A DNA stretch of 64,000 nucleotides from Lunularia cruciata (taxonomy: Eukaryota > Streptophyta > Marchantiopsida > Lunulariales > Lunulariaceae). The notes beneath the pieces are model-generated. The model saw only the letters and a program-made list of their open reading frames with translations. It had not been told where the DNA came from and searched no databases. Below, one piece after another: positions 24,601-34,620 of this stretch; the stretch's first letter is position 1; each line of letters opens with the position of its first letter. Both the position numbers and the translations under genes were made by a program. The stretch covers positions 51,586,501 through 51,650,500 of the forward strand of contig OX419761.1 of the NCBI GenBank assembly GCA_948567375.1. Reading direction: 5' to 3'.

Positions 24601-25750
24601 CCACAAACCAGGTACTCTTCCTCTGTATTTTGTAGAATATTTCAAAATCGTTCATTGCTCACTAGAAGATCCGCCTATTTGTTTTGTATTGGTCGCCTAC
24701 GAAGGCTTGCTTCCTTTCTTGCGTCTTCTATAACCTCCTAGCTTCAGACCAAAGCATGGACATTTGAGGTTCTGAATTATCGTGTTTTTGAAGGTGCAAG
24801 CGAGACTCAAAGCACAGGCTGTCGAGTCCACCATAGCTCTTCCTTTCAAGACTGTACTTGGAACAGTGGGTCAAGTGGTTTCCAACGCTACTACTGTGGA
24901 GAGTTTTGGCATAACCGAAGCTGTAGAGATGCTGCAGCCAACTTTTATAGAAGGTGAGGAGCCTGATAATCCAGTAATTCCAGAAACACGAGATGACAAG
25001 CCTTCGATGACGGACGTCATACTCTCAGAAGGTGAGGAGCCCGATAGTGCAGAAAATCAAGAAAGACAAGATGATAGGCTATCATTAGAGGACGTCATCA
25101 TGTTCGATAATGAGGGCGGAGAAGAGGACGAGTCGTTGGATAATTCTGCTGAACAGAAAAGACATAGAAGGTGGTGGCCACTTACTGGAGAGGAAAGAGA
25201 TCCGACTGCTGCAGTACCATCAGCAAAGAAGTCCAAGACAACTGCAGACAGTGAAGCCCCTGAGACACCAGACTCCTCTTTTCCGCTGTCCTTGTCGGAA
25301 GCACACCGTTTTTCTAAACGAAGGAACAGGAAAAGAACTAGGGAAGCTGGTATGGCTCCAGGTTCTGGACCTGGTGGGGCCTCGATGGAGCCAAGTCCAG
25401 GTAAACCGTTTCACACGAAAAAGAATCACAAACCCAACAAACCTGCACTGAGAGCACCTCCATATGTGGATACTGGCACAGATAGCGGTAGTTTCAGTTA
25501 TGCTGAGGCGAGAAAACGATTAGGAGTGGATAACCTCTATGCTGAACCTGCAAATGAGGACGATAACACTGGTAGAGGTAGAGGAAACAAAATTAACAAG
25601 AAGCCCAGTTTTTCTAAGAAAAATCTTGGTCTCGGCTTTGATGCATTGAGAAGAGTACGGCAAGATCCCAAGCCTGAGGGATTACCGGCCGCCCCACGTA
25701 GACAGGTTTATCCGATGACTGGGAACCGCTCAGCTACATTCAAGAAATAA
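18698..25750 (+). CDS. RRP6L2: RRP6-like exosome exoribonuclease (EXOSC10 family)
   Basis: A 3'-5' exonuclease of the nuclear exosome that trims and degrades rRNA precursors and non-coding RNA. Twelve exons join in phase: 18698-19351, 19740-19895, 20067-20225, 20400-20483, 20652-20731, 21197-21247, 21422-21530, 21654-21736, 21865-21910, 22049-22136, 23662-24611 and 24794-25750 (TAA). The product is about 1138 residues. The N-terminus matches the PMC2NT domain. The DEDDy catalytic domain shows VDLENHHY (motif I), HGADRDIVWLQRDFG (II) and YAREDTHYLL (III, with Tyr). An HRDC domain follows (WRDQTARKEDESTGYVLPN). The long C-terminal half is hydrophilic and acidic/basic with RGRGNKINKK near the end, and is longer than in Arabidopsis RRP6L2. 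Start ATG 18698; the codon before has no upstream ATG in frame. Confidence 0.95.
20950..21005 (+). repeat. Intronic dispersed repeat, copy 4
   Basis: In the intron after RRP6-like exon 5. It reads GAGTTCTGGATCTCCCGTTC, then TTTGAACAGCTTCTGCTTCT, after CATATGCACTTAAT. Sense-oriented to the host gene like every other copy. Confidence 0.6.
23117..23157. repeat. 12-bp inverted repeat inside intron
   Basis: ATCCTCTCATGC at 23117-23128 is the exact reverse complement of GCATGAGAGGAT at 23146-23157, with a 17-base loop. It could be a small structured RNA, a MITE trace or chance. Confidence 0.5.
23500..23580 (+). repeat. Intronic dispersed repeat, copy 5
   Basis: In the 1.5-kb intron of the RRP6-like gene. 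It shares TTTCATATGCAC with copy 4, then reads GATCCCCCGTTCTTGAACGG and CTTCCGTTCTCAT. Sense-oriented to the host gene. Confidence 0.6.
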
Positions 25751-26419
25751 TTTGACATACACTTTTAAGTTTTACCATGACTCTTCTGCTGTGTATGTAT
25801 ATCTACGACCCACGACATCTGTATTCCTTATCGAAATCTGCAATTGAACCTCTCAGGTTGAGTGCACTAAATGGGGACTTGCAAAGCTCTCCCTTCTAAG
25901 TCTTGTATCATGCGGTGCTGGTCTCTCCATCTAGTGCAGTCTAGCATATCTTTTGTCACGAAAACAGAAGTTGAAGCCTCACTCATGACTGTTTTGAGCT
26001 GAAAGAGGCTTTGACCTTCAAACATTTATCTTACATATATCACTGTCCACTAATCCCATCATTTAGTAATGATGGGATCGTGATCGATCCCATCACAAAG
26101 TCTGGGTCTATCGCAAAGCCCAGCCACAAGAGACTAAAACTGTATCACTCCAAGCTTATTGCCCCGACAGTTTGCTTATTCAGCGTTTGGTCGAGGGTAG
26201 TGCGTAGACCTGTCCACTCCAAACCCTGAACCCTAACCCTCTAAGCCTTCCGAAGAGAACCATCTCCAGGCCTCCTCACAAGAATCACTCGCCATCACTG
26301 CACAACACTTCCAGTTTGTTTTCTGAAGTTCCTCTGACTACAGTGGCAAACCTCCAGATCACTTTCCGGTTAACAGTACCTCTGGTAGTGTGGGGTCCAA
26401 CTCTCTTTCCGGATCAAAC
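25751..26419 (+). promoter_or_regulatory. Spacer between RRP6-like and malonyl-CoA synthetase genes
   Basis: It must contain the RRP6-like 3' UTR and the AAE13-type promoter and leader. Telomere-like AACCCTGAACCCTAACCCT lies at 26222-26240. Two overlapping hairpins occur at 26054-26095 and are listed separately. No further gene is supported. Confidence 0.5.
26054..26095 (+). promoter_or_regulatory. Two overlapping, mutually exclusive hairpins
   Basis: TCCCATCATT (26054-26063) pairs with AATGATGGGA (26068-26077) around a TAGT loop. GATGGGATCG (26071-26080) pairs with CGATCCCATC (26085-26094) around a TGAT loop, with one more T-A pair outside. Both stems need 26071-26077, so only one can form at a time. 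The element lies about 325 bases before the first AAE13-type ATG. Whether it is transcribed in the leader is unknown. Confidence 0.45.
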
Positions 26420-28165
26420 ATGGCAAGAGATTCTCGGCCTACGTCTGATAGGTTTGGCTTCACGAAGAGTAGTCACCAGTACGTACCTCCTTATCGTGGT
26501 TCGCATTCCTTCCTTCAAAATCATGCTCATTCCGTCCCAGAAAGCAAGATGGATGTGATCAAATTCACCTCAAATTTACCCCTCGCAGAACTTGAGAGAG
26601 TCGCTGTCACGACTGGTGAGAAGTCATACACCTATGGTGACATTCTACATTCCGCTTATCAAACCTTGTCATGTCTTGTGCAGAAAAACGAGACAGCGGA
26701 ACCCACCTCGTGTGCTGATCACAAATCTGATGGCCCACGCATTGGTATCATGGCCAAGCCGTGCCCTGAATTTGTCGCTGCAATTTGGGCCGCTTGGCTC
26801 AACGGGGCTGTCATAGTACCTCTGGCTCTGAGCTTCCCTGAATCAGAACTAATGCACGTCATCACAGATGCAGAAATTTCGATTATTCTCGCCACAGATG
26901 AGTACCGGGAGTTTCTGGAAAAGCTTATTGGGTCTAAGCTGGGGTTGGATTCAGTCAAGCTGTGCATACTTCCTCCGGTCCAAAGTCCTGTTGCGCTTAC
27001 AGACAATTTTCAGAAGCTCCGAGCAGACGACAGATTATCTACACAAACTGCAGGGAACGATGGAGGAGCAGCGCTCATGATATACACGAGTGGCACGACT
27101 GGAAGGCCCAAGGGTGTAGTTCATACCCACAAGAGTTTGGGAGCTCAGGTTCGAATGATTTCAGAAGCCTGGGAATTTACTACTGGCGACCGGCTCCTTC
27201 ACTGCCTTCCTCTGCACCATGTTCATGGGTTGATTAATGCTGTTCTAACACCCCTCTATGTAGGAGCAGCAATTGAATTTTTGCCCAAATTCAGCACTAG
27301 TGGTGTCTGGCAACGGTGGCGCGAAGCAGCTTTGGGATTACCTCCGATTACCATTTTCACAGGAGTGCCTACTATGTATATAAGGTTATTACAGGGGTAT
27401 AGAAACATGGATGCAGAAACACAGAGAGCTTCAGCCAATGCTGCAGGGAAGTTAAGGGTGATGTTGTGTGCATCTTCTGCTCTTCCTGAGCCTGTTATGG
27501 ACGAGTGGGAGGCTATTACTGGGCATAGGTTGGTGGAACGATATGGCATGACAGAGTTTGGAATGGGGCTGTCGAACCCTCTGCATGGTGAGAAGCGAGC
27601 TGGGTTTGTAGGAATGCCTCTACCAGGAACTGAAATCAAGGTTGATGTCACTAACTCTAATGTGAAAAATGTGGGAGAGCTTCTGTTCAAAACCCCATCC
27701 ATGTTCAGGGAGTATTGGGGGCAGCCACAGGTTACTAGAGACAGCTTCACAGAGGACGGTTTCTTCAAGACTGGAGACACTGTGACAATTGTGGACGGTT
27801 TTGTCAAAATTCTTGGCAGGACTAGTGTGGATATCCTCATGGTAGGAGGTTACAAGCTGTCTGCTTTGGAGATTGAAGCTGTTTTACTTCAACACCCATC
27901 AATTGCAGAGTGCGCTGTTTTTGGCTTCCCTGACAAAGAATACGGAGAAGTTGTGTGTGTTGTTATGGTTCCATCTCAAGGCACTGTTACAGATCTTACT
28001 TTGAAAGACCTTCAAATGTGGGCTGTAGAGAAAATAGCATCTTACAAGCTGCCCAAGAAGTTGCTCATCTGGGACAACATGCCTCGCAATGCCATGGGCA
28101 AGGTGAATAAGAAAGAGCTCATTAGAACTATACTAGAATCTACTCCTAGTGCGACTTTAACCTGA
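26420..28165 (+). CDS. AAE13: Malonate-CoA ligase (acyl-activating enzyme 13 type), intronless
   Basis: Activates malonate to malonyl-CoA with ATP, which detoxifies malonate and supplies malonyl units in plants. The product is 581 residues in one uninterrupted exon; the Arabidopsis enzyme is about 600. The adenylate-forming signature IYTSGTTGRPKGVVHTHKS lies around residue 220. CLPLHHVHGL, ASSALPEPV, ERYGMTEFGMG (A5), TGDTV (A7), GRTSVDILMVGGYKLSALEIE (A8) and NAMGKVNKKEL (A10, catalytic Lys) follow in order. The reading frame opens further upstream only at non-ATG codons, so ATG 26420 is the first Met. A second Met at 26549 (MDVIKF) starts at the conserved enzyme. The first 43 residues are Ser/Arg/His-rich with few acids, as in an organelle transit peptide. 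Arabidopsis AAE13 is reported in cytosol and mitochondria. Confidence 0.93.
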   Translation: MARDSRPTSDRFGFTKSSHQYVPPYRGSHSFLQNHAHSVPESKMDVIKFTSNLPLAELERVAVTTGEKSYTYGDILHSAYQTLSCLVQKNETAEPTSCADHKSDGPRIGIMAKPCPEFVAAIWAAWLNGAVIVPLALSFPESELMHVITDAEISIILATDEYREFLEKLIGSKLGLDSVKLCILPPVQSPVALTDNFQKLRADDRLSTQTAGNDGGAALMIYTSGTTGRPKGVVHTHKSLGAQVRMISEAWEFTTGDRLLHCLPLHHVHGLINAVLTPLYVGAAIEFLPKFSTSGVWQRWREAALGLPPITIFTGVPTMYIRLLQGYRNMDAETQRASANAAGKLRVMLCASSALPEPVMDEWEAITGHRLVERYGMTEFGMGLSNPLHGEKRAGFVGMPLPGTEIKVDVTNSNVKNVGELLFKTPSMFREYWGQPQVTRDSFTEDGFFKTGDTVTIVDGFVKILGRTSVDILMVGGYKLSALEIEAVLLQHPSIAECAVFGFPDKEYGEVVCVVMVPSQGTVTDLTLKDLQMWAVEKIASYKLPKKLLIWDNMPRNAMGKVNKKELIRTILESTPSATLT

Positions 28166-28342
28166 ATTTTCTCTTCAACTTCAGAACCTGAGTCTTTCAT
28201 CCTGGTGTACTTGCATTCATATTTAAATCCACTCATCTTCAAGATAAGAAATCCAGAAATGGTGATATAAACTAGAGTAGTGCAAATTTTGTATATCACA
28301 ATCAGATTGAGTGTCCCGTCCTATCCTACTATTGTTCTTCCA
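28166..28342 (+). other. 3' flank of the malonyl-CoA synthetase gene
   Basis: About 170 bases between the stop codon and the copia insertion. It ends with TTCCA, the left target-site duplication. The copia element therefore lies within or just past the likely 3' UTR or terminator of this gene. Confidence 0.5.
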
Positions 28343-28821
28343 TGATGAGAACCATACTTCTTACTCTTAGAAGTGGAAGGTCTATCACTCCCTCTTATCT
28401 CTGATGTATCAGATATCACTATTGTAATACTAGACCTCTCTCTTTGTATCCCAGCTCACAAGCATCAAATAGGTTATCTCACGTAACACTAGTAGCCTCC
28501 AATATTGAGATGATGGTAGGTAGCTCAGGATTTCACGAAATGCAAGGAAGAGGTGTTGGGAATCACCTTTGTTGAAGAACTAATTGGAACAAGAGCAAGG
28601 AAGAGGTGTTGGGAATCACCTTTGTGGAAGAACCAACTGGAACAAGAGTAGGAAGCACTCTTATAAACATTTAAGTAAACCTTAGGGGGTTGCTTTGCTT
28701 AACCCTAATTAGGGTTGCGGCCCTCTTTACCCTAAGTAGAAGATAGTAAGGTTTCTAGAGGGTTCTAACAAAATCTTAAAAATAAAAGAAATCCCTAAAC
28801 TAGAGATTAACTAAACTAACA
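28343..28821 (-). repeat. Copia 3' LTR (479 bp)
   Basis: Starts TGATGAGAACC and ends TAAACTAACA on the plus strand. It holds a 53-bp tandem duplication (units from 28542 and 28595, each beginning GCAAGGAAGAGGTGTTGGGA) that the other LTR lacks. It contains AACCCTAATTAGGGTT. Confidence 0.92.
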
Positions 28822-28883
28822 TTTTCACTAAATGAGAATTTAGTATTATTCCCATTTCTATTACACATTTTATGTGTTTATCT

Positions 28884-31800
28884 TTAGGTAATATTTTTGT
28901 AAACACATCTGTTGTCATTTCCTGTTGTCATCTCTTGTGTAGGACAGGAATCTAACTTCACAACATTCTCCTTTTCTTTCTCCTCTACAAATCTTCTTCT
29001 AATCTCAATGGGCTTAGTCCTTGGGTGATGTATAGGATTTTTGTTGAGTGCTATACTTCCTGTATTGTCACAGTACAATGGAGTAGGACTTTCCTGCTCA
29101 AAACCCAGCTCCTTAAGAAGTCTTCTGTTCCAGATGACTTCTTGAGTAGCATTTGAGGCAGCCATAAATTCTGCCTTAGTAGTAGACAGTGCAACATATG
29201 TTTGCTGTTTACTACGCCAGCTGATTGCTCCACCACTAAGCATGATTACATATCCACTAGTTGATCTGCTATTATTTGTGTCATCTCCCCAACTAGCATT
29301 TGTATATGCTTCAAGTTTAGAAGCAGGTATGTTCCCTTGCTTTTTGTACTCCAAGAATGCATCTTGAGTACCTTTTAAGTACTTGAATACTCTCTTTATA
29401 CCTTTCCAATGTACTTGTGCAGGGTTGCTAGTATATCTAGATAGTGCTCCCACTGCATAGCATATATCTGATCTTGTACGGACCATGATAAACATTAGAG
29501 AACCAAGAGCACTCTGATACAACACTTTGTCACAGATTCATCTCCCCATCTATGATTCTATTGTGCTTCCACCCCAGATCAAGAGGTGTAGAGACAGGAT
29601 TCACCTCTGTTATATGATACTTAGCTAGTATGGATCTCACATATTGTGGTTGAGTGATCCGGATCCATCCTGCTTCTCTGTCTCTACTCACTTTGATTCC
29701 CAAAATGAGTTTTACAGGACCAAGGATAGTCATCTCAAAAACAAAGCACAAGAAATCTATCACTCCTTTGATAGATTCTCTATTCCCCAACAGTAGTAGA
29801 TCATCTACATATACAACTATGTATACATCATCTCTAGTATACACACTCATATCCGAATCTACTCGTTTGAAATCTTGCTCTCTCAAGTATGAGTCTAGTT
29901 TCTCATACCAGGCTCTAGGAGCTTGCTTAAGACCATATAAAGCCTTCTTAAGCAAGCATACTTTTCCTTTGCCTTCAGTATATCCATCTGGAACATCCAT
30001 GTAGATAGTCTCTCTCAAATCTCCATTGAGAAAGGTTGTTTTCACATCTAACTGCTCCACTTCCTAATCTCTCTCTGCTGCAAGAACTAGAAGCATGTGA
30101 ATAGATCCATAACTGGCAACTGGTGCAAAAGTTTCTGAATAATCTATTGATGTTTTTTGATTGAAGCCCTTTGTAACAAGTCTTGCCTTGTACTTTAGGG
30201 CCTCATTCTCAGCTCCAAAGTTTGACCTTGAAAACCCATTTACAGCCAATAGCTTTCCTACCTGGTGGTAAGTCAGCTAGTATCCATGTACCATTAGTCT
30301 GAAGAGACTTCTTCTCTTTTGCTATAGCCAACTCCCACTGACTCAAATCTGGTCTGAGCATAGCTTCTTGTAGAGTTTCTGGATCACAATCTTCATGACA
30401 GATGTAAGATTCATCTAACATCTCTTTTGATAGAAAGCCAAGTCTGTCAATAGGTTTTCTATCTCTCGGGGATCTTCTTGGCTCTGTGCCTAGAAGTTTC
30501 ATGTCATCTCTTGATATCTCTAGAATCTCACTCAGAGATTCTGCATTTGCAGTCTACTTCTGGGATTCATCATCTATAGTATCAGGATCAAAAACCACCG
30601 TCTATATAGGCCTTCTTTGGTACACCTTTAGACTCTCCTTTGGTGAACCATCAGCTTCAGATAGAGATTGCTCTTCTGATGATCGATCTGAAAAACTGAC
30701 TCTGCAGCTTGGGAAGATAGGTTGATCAGGCTGATCAAAATGATCAGCTTGCTTCTGCAACTCATCACTATTCTCACTCCAAGTCCTCAATTCATCAAAG
30801 AGTACATCTATACTTCTGATGATCTGTCCAGACTTAGGATTGTATAGAAGATATCCTTTCAGTCCCTCTTCATATCCTACAAAGAGCATTCTCTCAACCT
30901 TCTTTGTGAACTTCCTCCTTTGCTCCTTGCAAATATGAATATACGCAGGACATCTTAAAACTTTCAAAGTTGAAAGATTAGGTTTCTTACCACTCCAACA
31001 TTCTTCAAGAGTTCTTCCTTGCAATGTTGTGGTACCACTGATATTTCTAAGGTAATTTGTAGTGCTAATTGCAGCACCCCAAAACTTTCTCTCCAACTTG
31101 GCATGTTGGAGCATGGCCAATGCTTTGTCCACCAATGTCTTATTCAACCTTTTGACAACTCCATTCTGTGCAGGACTGACTCTGGCAGTACAGTCAAGGA
31201 GAATTCCTTTCTCTGACAGAAAAGAGAGGAATTCCTCATTTCTGTACTCTCTGCCTCCATCTGTTCTCAATCGCTTGACTTTCCCCCCAGTCTGCAACTC
31301 AGCCATGGCTACAAACTTCTGGAATTTTTGCAGCACTTCATCCTTGCTTTTCATGATAGATAAAGCTCTTTCTACTGTAATCATCCACAAAGGAAATACA
31401 GTAGGCTGCTCCACTCAATGACTTCTCAGTCATGTATCCCCATACATCAGAATGTATGACATCTAGAAGACAAAAAGCTCTAGATGAAGATTTCTTGGGG
31501 ATAGGAGACTTGTGTGCCTTGCCTTGGAGATAGGAGCCTTGTGTGCCTACCTTCTCTAAAGCATATAGGTTTTGCACTAACAAGTGCCTTAACCTCAAAG
31601 GACACATATGGATATCATTTCTGTTTTTTGTTACCAATGCAAAATCAGAACAATCATCTTCTATCAACTTGAACAACTTCCCTTTGGCAATGCCATATCC
31701 AAGGACTAGCTCTCCTTTCTTCAAGTGCATTGATTTTTTTTGCTCTCAAATAGAACATCCACTCCATGCTCCATGAGGTGATGTACTGATATCAAGTTCT

Positions 31801-32916
31801 TGGTGTAATCTGGAACATAGAGCACATCTTCCAAATAGCTCTTACAAGAACTTGTGTTAGATCTTCTCATGAAGGCAATAGGAACTTTGCCAATTCCGAA
31901 CATTGGATTCAGAATCCCAAGTACACAACAAACACTCTTGGGAATCTTCAGAGGTTGAATAGTTGAGAATAGCTCCTTCTGGTAACAAATATGAGAGGTG
32001 GCTCCAGAATCCAAGAATCATCGAGAACCGTTTGTGGACAATTTCGATTCTGCCAACATTCTACAATCTAGCTCTTCGGTTGAGTACCCCTCCTCATTGC
32101 TTTTTATCTCATTGCACTCCTTTGTGTTGTAAGCTAAAGTCGCAAATTTTTGACCTCTTATTGGTTGAGTTCCCTTGCCTACCTTCTTCAACTCTTGTTC
32201 TCTCCTTTCTCCTCTCTTGGCACATATAGGTGCAACATGACCTTTCTTATGACAGAAATAACAGATCATGTTAGCAACACAACTAACCTCTTTACCAGAT
32301 TTACTCACTATGGATTGCTCTGGTTTGCTCACTCTTCTATATGGCACTCTCCTTGACTGAGAAGAAGCACTAAACAGAGCAGAATATCCCAAATCATTAA
32401 ACTTCATCTCTAGGTCATCTTTGTCTCTGCTAAACACCAGCAATCTGTTTATCACATAAGCCCATGTGGCAACTTCAACAGGTAGACTTTTAGAGCTACT
32501 TTGATAGGCTGGTAGCTTGGAGAGAGAGTCTTCAAGAGATGGTTGATCTCATATTTCTCTGTAAGGGGACACCTATCCTCCTTGACACTCTTGAAGACCT
32601 TCTGTAACTTTGACAAGTGCAAAGTAAAGTCTTCACCATCTGCAAGTTTAGTGTTCCACATCCCATCCCAGATCCTATTGGAACTTTCCGACCTCTCAAC
32701 ATAGTAAAAATTCTTGAGTTTGAGCCAGATCTCCCAACTCCAAGCATAAGTGTCTATTAGGTCTCTGACTGACTCTTGCATAGCCCTTAGCAAAAACCTC
32801 CTAGTAGTAGAATGCTTGATTCTCTCCTCCTTGTTGGACGCAAGCTCATCTATATCATGAGCTTCTAATGCCAAGTCTAAACAGTCATAATTGTCTAGGA
32901 TACACTTCATATTCAA
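28884..32916 (-). pseudogene. Copia gag-pol, broken
   Basis: The single gag-pol frame is split by at least five frameshifts and several stops. Parts in order: gag 32916-32452 (CILDNYDCLDLALEAHDIDE), zinc knuckle CYFCHKKGHVAPIC in 32455-32018, and protease MDSGATSHIC at 32014. Integrase follows at 31730-30602 (DVIHSDVWG, FVDDYSRK, ARVSPAQNGVVKRLNKTL). Reverse transcriptase is at 30502-29530 (YGLKQAPRAWYEKLD, VYVDDLLLLG). RNase H is at 29525-28884 (SALGSLMFIMVRTRSDI, SGYVIMLSGGAISWRSKQQ). The catalytic YVDD box survives. Some active-site changes, such as SSW to AISW-type context, are typical of family variation. It cannot encode one functional polyprotein. Confidence 0.93.
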
Positions 32917-32990
32917 AGCCTAGGCTTTGTAATTAGTGTTTCCTAGTTTCTCTAGCTCTCTAAGTTCTCCTATCAATCCCAATGGTGATT

Positions 32991-33004
32991 GTGGGCCCAT
33001 AACC
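32991..33004 (-). other. Copia primer-binding site, half-tRNA type
   Basis: Directly inside the 5' LTR the minus strand reads GGTTATGGGCCCAC. This matches the complement of the anticodon stem-loop region of plant initiator tRNA-Met, not the usual tRNA 3' end. Drosophila copia is known to prime from an internal tRNA fragment. Confidence 0.75.
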
Positions 33005-33561
33005 TGATCAGAACTATCACTCCCTCTTATCTTTGATGTATCATACATCACTATTGCAATACTAGACCTCTCTCTTTGTATCACAGCTCACAAGCATCAA
33101 ATAGGTTCTCTCACGCACCATTAGTAGCCTCCAATACTGAGAACCATGCTTCCTACTCTTAGAACTGGAAGGTCTATCACTCCCTCTTATCTTTGATGTA
33201 TCATACATCACTATTGCAATACTAGACCTCTCTCTTTGTATCACAGCTCACAAGCATCAAATAGGTTCTCTCAAGCAGCATTAGTAGCCTAAAATACTGA
33301 GATGATGGTAGGCAGCTCAAGATTTCACAAAATGCAAGGAAGAGGTGTTGGGAATCACCCTTGTTGAAGAACTAATTGAAACAAGAGCAGAAAGCACTCT
33401 TATAAACACTTAAACAAACCCTAGGGGTTGCTTTGCTTAACCCTAATTAGGGATGTCCCCTCTTTACCCTAAGTAGAAGATATTTAGTAAGGTTTCTAGA
33501 GGATTCTAATAAAACCTTAAAACAAAAGAAGTCACTAAACTAGAGATTAACTAAACTAACA
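33005..33561 (-). repeat. Copia 5' LTR (557 bp)
   Basis: Adjoins the primer site at 33004 and ends at the TTCCA duplication. It carries a 160-bp direct duplication (units beginning TATCACTCCCTCTTATCTTT at 33015 and 33175). This is absent from the 3' LTR and explains its extra length. Confidence 0.92.
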
Positions 33562-34514
33562 TTCCACAATCGACAAAATTCTGGAACTAAGTTGTTCTCT
33601 AGGTACAGCACCCGTCTCTATAAGACTTACATGATCTTACATGATTTTTGTCTGCCAAACTGAAACTGTCAAATCTTGAGTCTTGCTAGGAGTGCATTCA
33701 AGGAAAAGAATATGAGAGAGAGAGGAGGAAGCAAGAAAGCCTAAAAGATATGAATTCAAATAGAGAGAGAACAATGCTCTCTACTGATATGTAGAATGGA
33801 GTGAATGGAGGTCAAATGCATTATGAAAATTTTAAAACACATTATAAACAATTCAACAAAGATGAATTCTCAAGTGAGAAAATAAATTACTTTTGCTATA
33901 TGGTGAATTTCTCTTTGACATCACTAACCCTCTTACATTAAAATTATGTGCATAAAATAAATGTGGACAACTGTTGAATCCTCAAGGTGCTTTCAGAGAT
34001 CTTAGCAATAGAATGAACTAAATCCAAAATATTAACTTAATCCTTAATCATTAATCATGTTAGAGGAATAATATTAAGATGCCAGTGTGTGTTAAAATAC
34101 TCATGAATAACCTGATTTTGGATTCGACTATTTGAATCGCCTAATTTGAAGCAGACACAATTGTAACTTCAATCATGTTTATTTGCTACCTTCGTGGAAG
34201 ATTTCAAATGTCACATGACTTCCACTCAAATTTTTAATACTTGATGTTAAAGCAATCTGATAGATCCCATGGAGATAGTTAAATGTCAAACATGGAGGTA
34301 CTAAATTGTCAAACGGAAATAACGCACACCCACTTTGGAGGCCATAAATTTCAAGAAGAAAGTTCAAGCCCCATGATATCGGTTGGACAAATTGAAACTC
34401 ATTGATTTAAACATCTGGAGAGTTCTAAACAAAATATGTAATTTCTCAATTTTAATTTTCTTTATCTTTTGACAAGTCACTTCTTCTCATACTAGAAAAT
34501 ACATATAGTTTGTT

Positions 34515-34620
34515 GTTCATCCGTTACTTTTACTTAAAAGGTCTTCAATGAAGACCTTTCCCGTAAAAGTAACGGATGAACAGTAAAAGTAACGGTCTTC
34601 ATTGAAGACCTTTTAAGTAA
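34515..34620. repeat. Composite foldback with two nested inverted repeats
   Basis: GTTCATCCGTTACTTTTAC at 34515-34533 has its exact complement at 34563-34581. A 27-bp arm at 34530-34556 (starting TTACTTAAAAGGTCTTCA) has its exact complement at 34594-34620. The core AAAGGTCTTCA.TGAAGACCTTT is itself a palindrome within each arm. It resembles a MITE or foldback-element remnant. Confidence 0.8.

Larger units (their letters stand above)
28343..33561 (-). mobile_element. Ty1/copia LTR retrotransposon, degenerate
   Basis: A 5.2-kb element flanked by the direct repeat TTCCA at 28338-28342 and 33562-33566. Both LTRs begin TG and end CA. In its own direction the 5' LTR is 33005-33561 and the 3' LTR is 28343-28821. 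Gag, protease, integrase, reverse transcriptase and RNase H appear in copia order. The two LTRs differ by many substitutions and by independent tandem duplications, so the insertion is old. It is on the strand opposite to the malonyl-CoA synthetase gene, tail-to-tail with it. Confidence 0.95.

Noticed and set aside
26222-26240. Interstitial telomere repeat
   Set aside because: Only two or three imperfect CCCTAA-like units; better read as a telo-box-like promoter motif than as telomeric DNA.
27256-27840. 194-codon minus-strand frame
   Set aside because: Antisense shadow of the malonyl-CoA synthetase gene.
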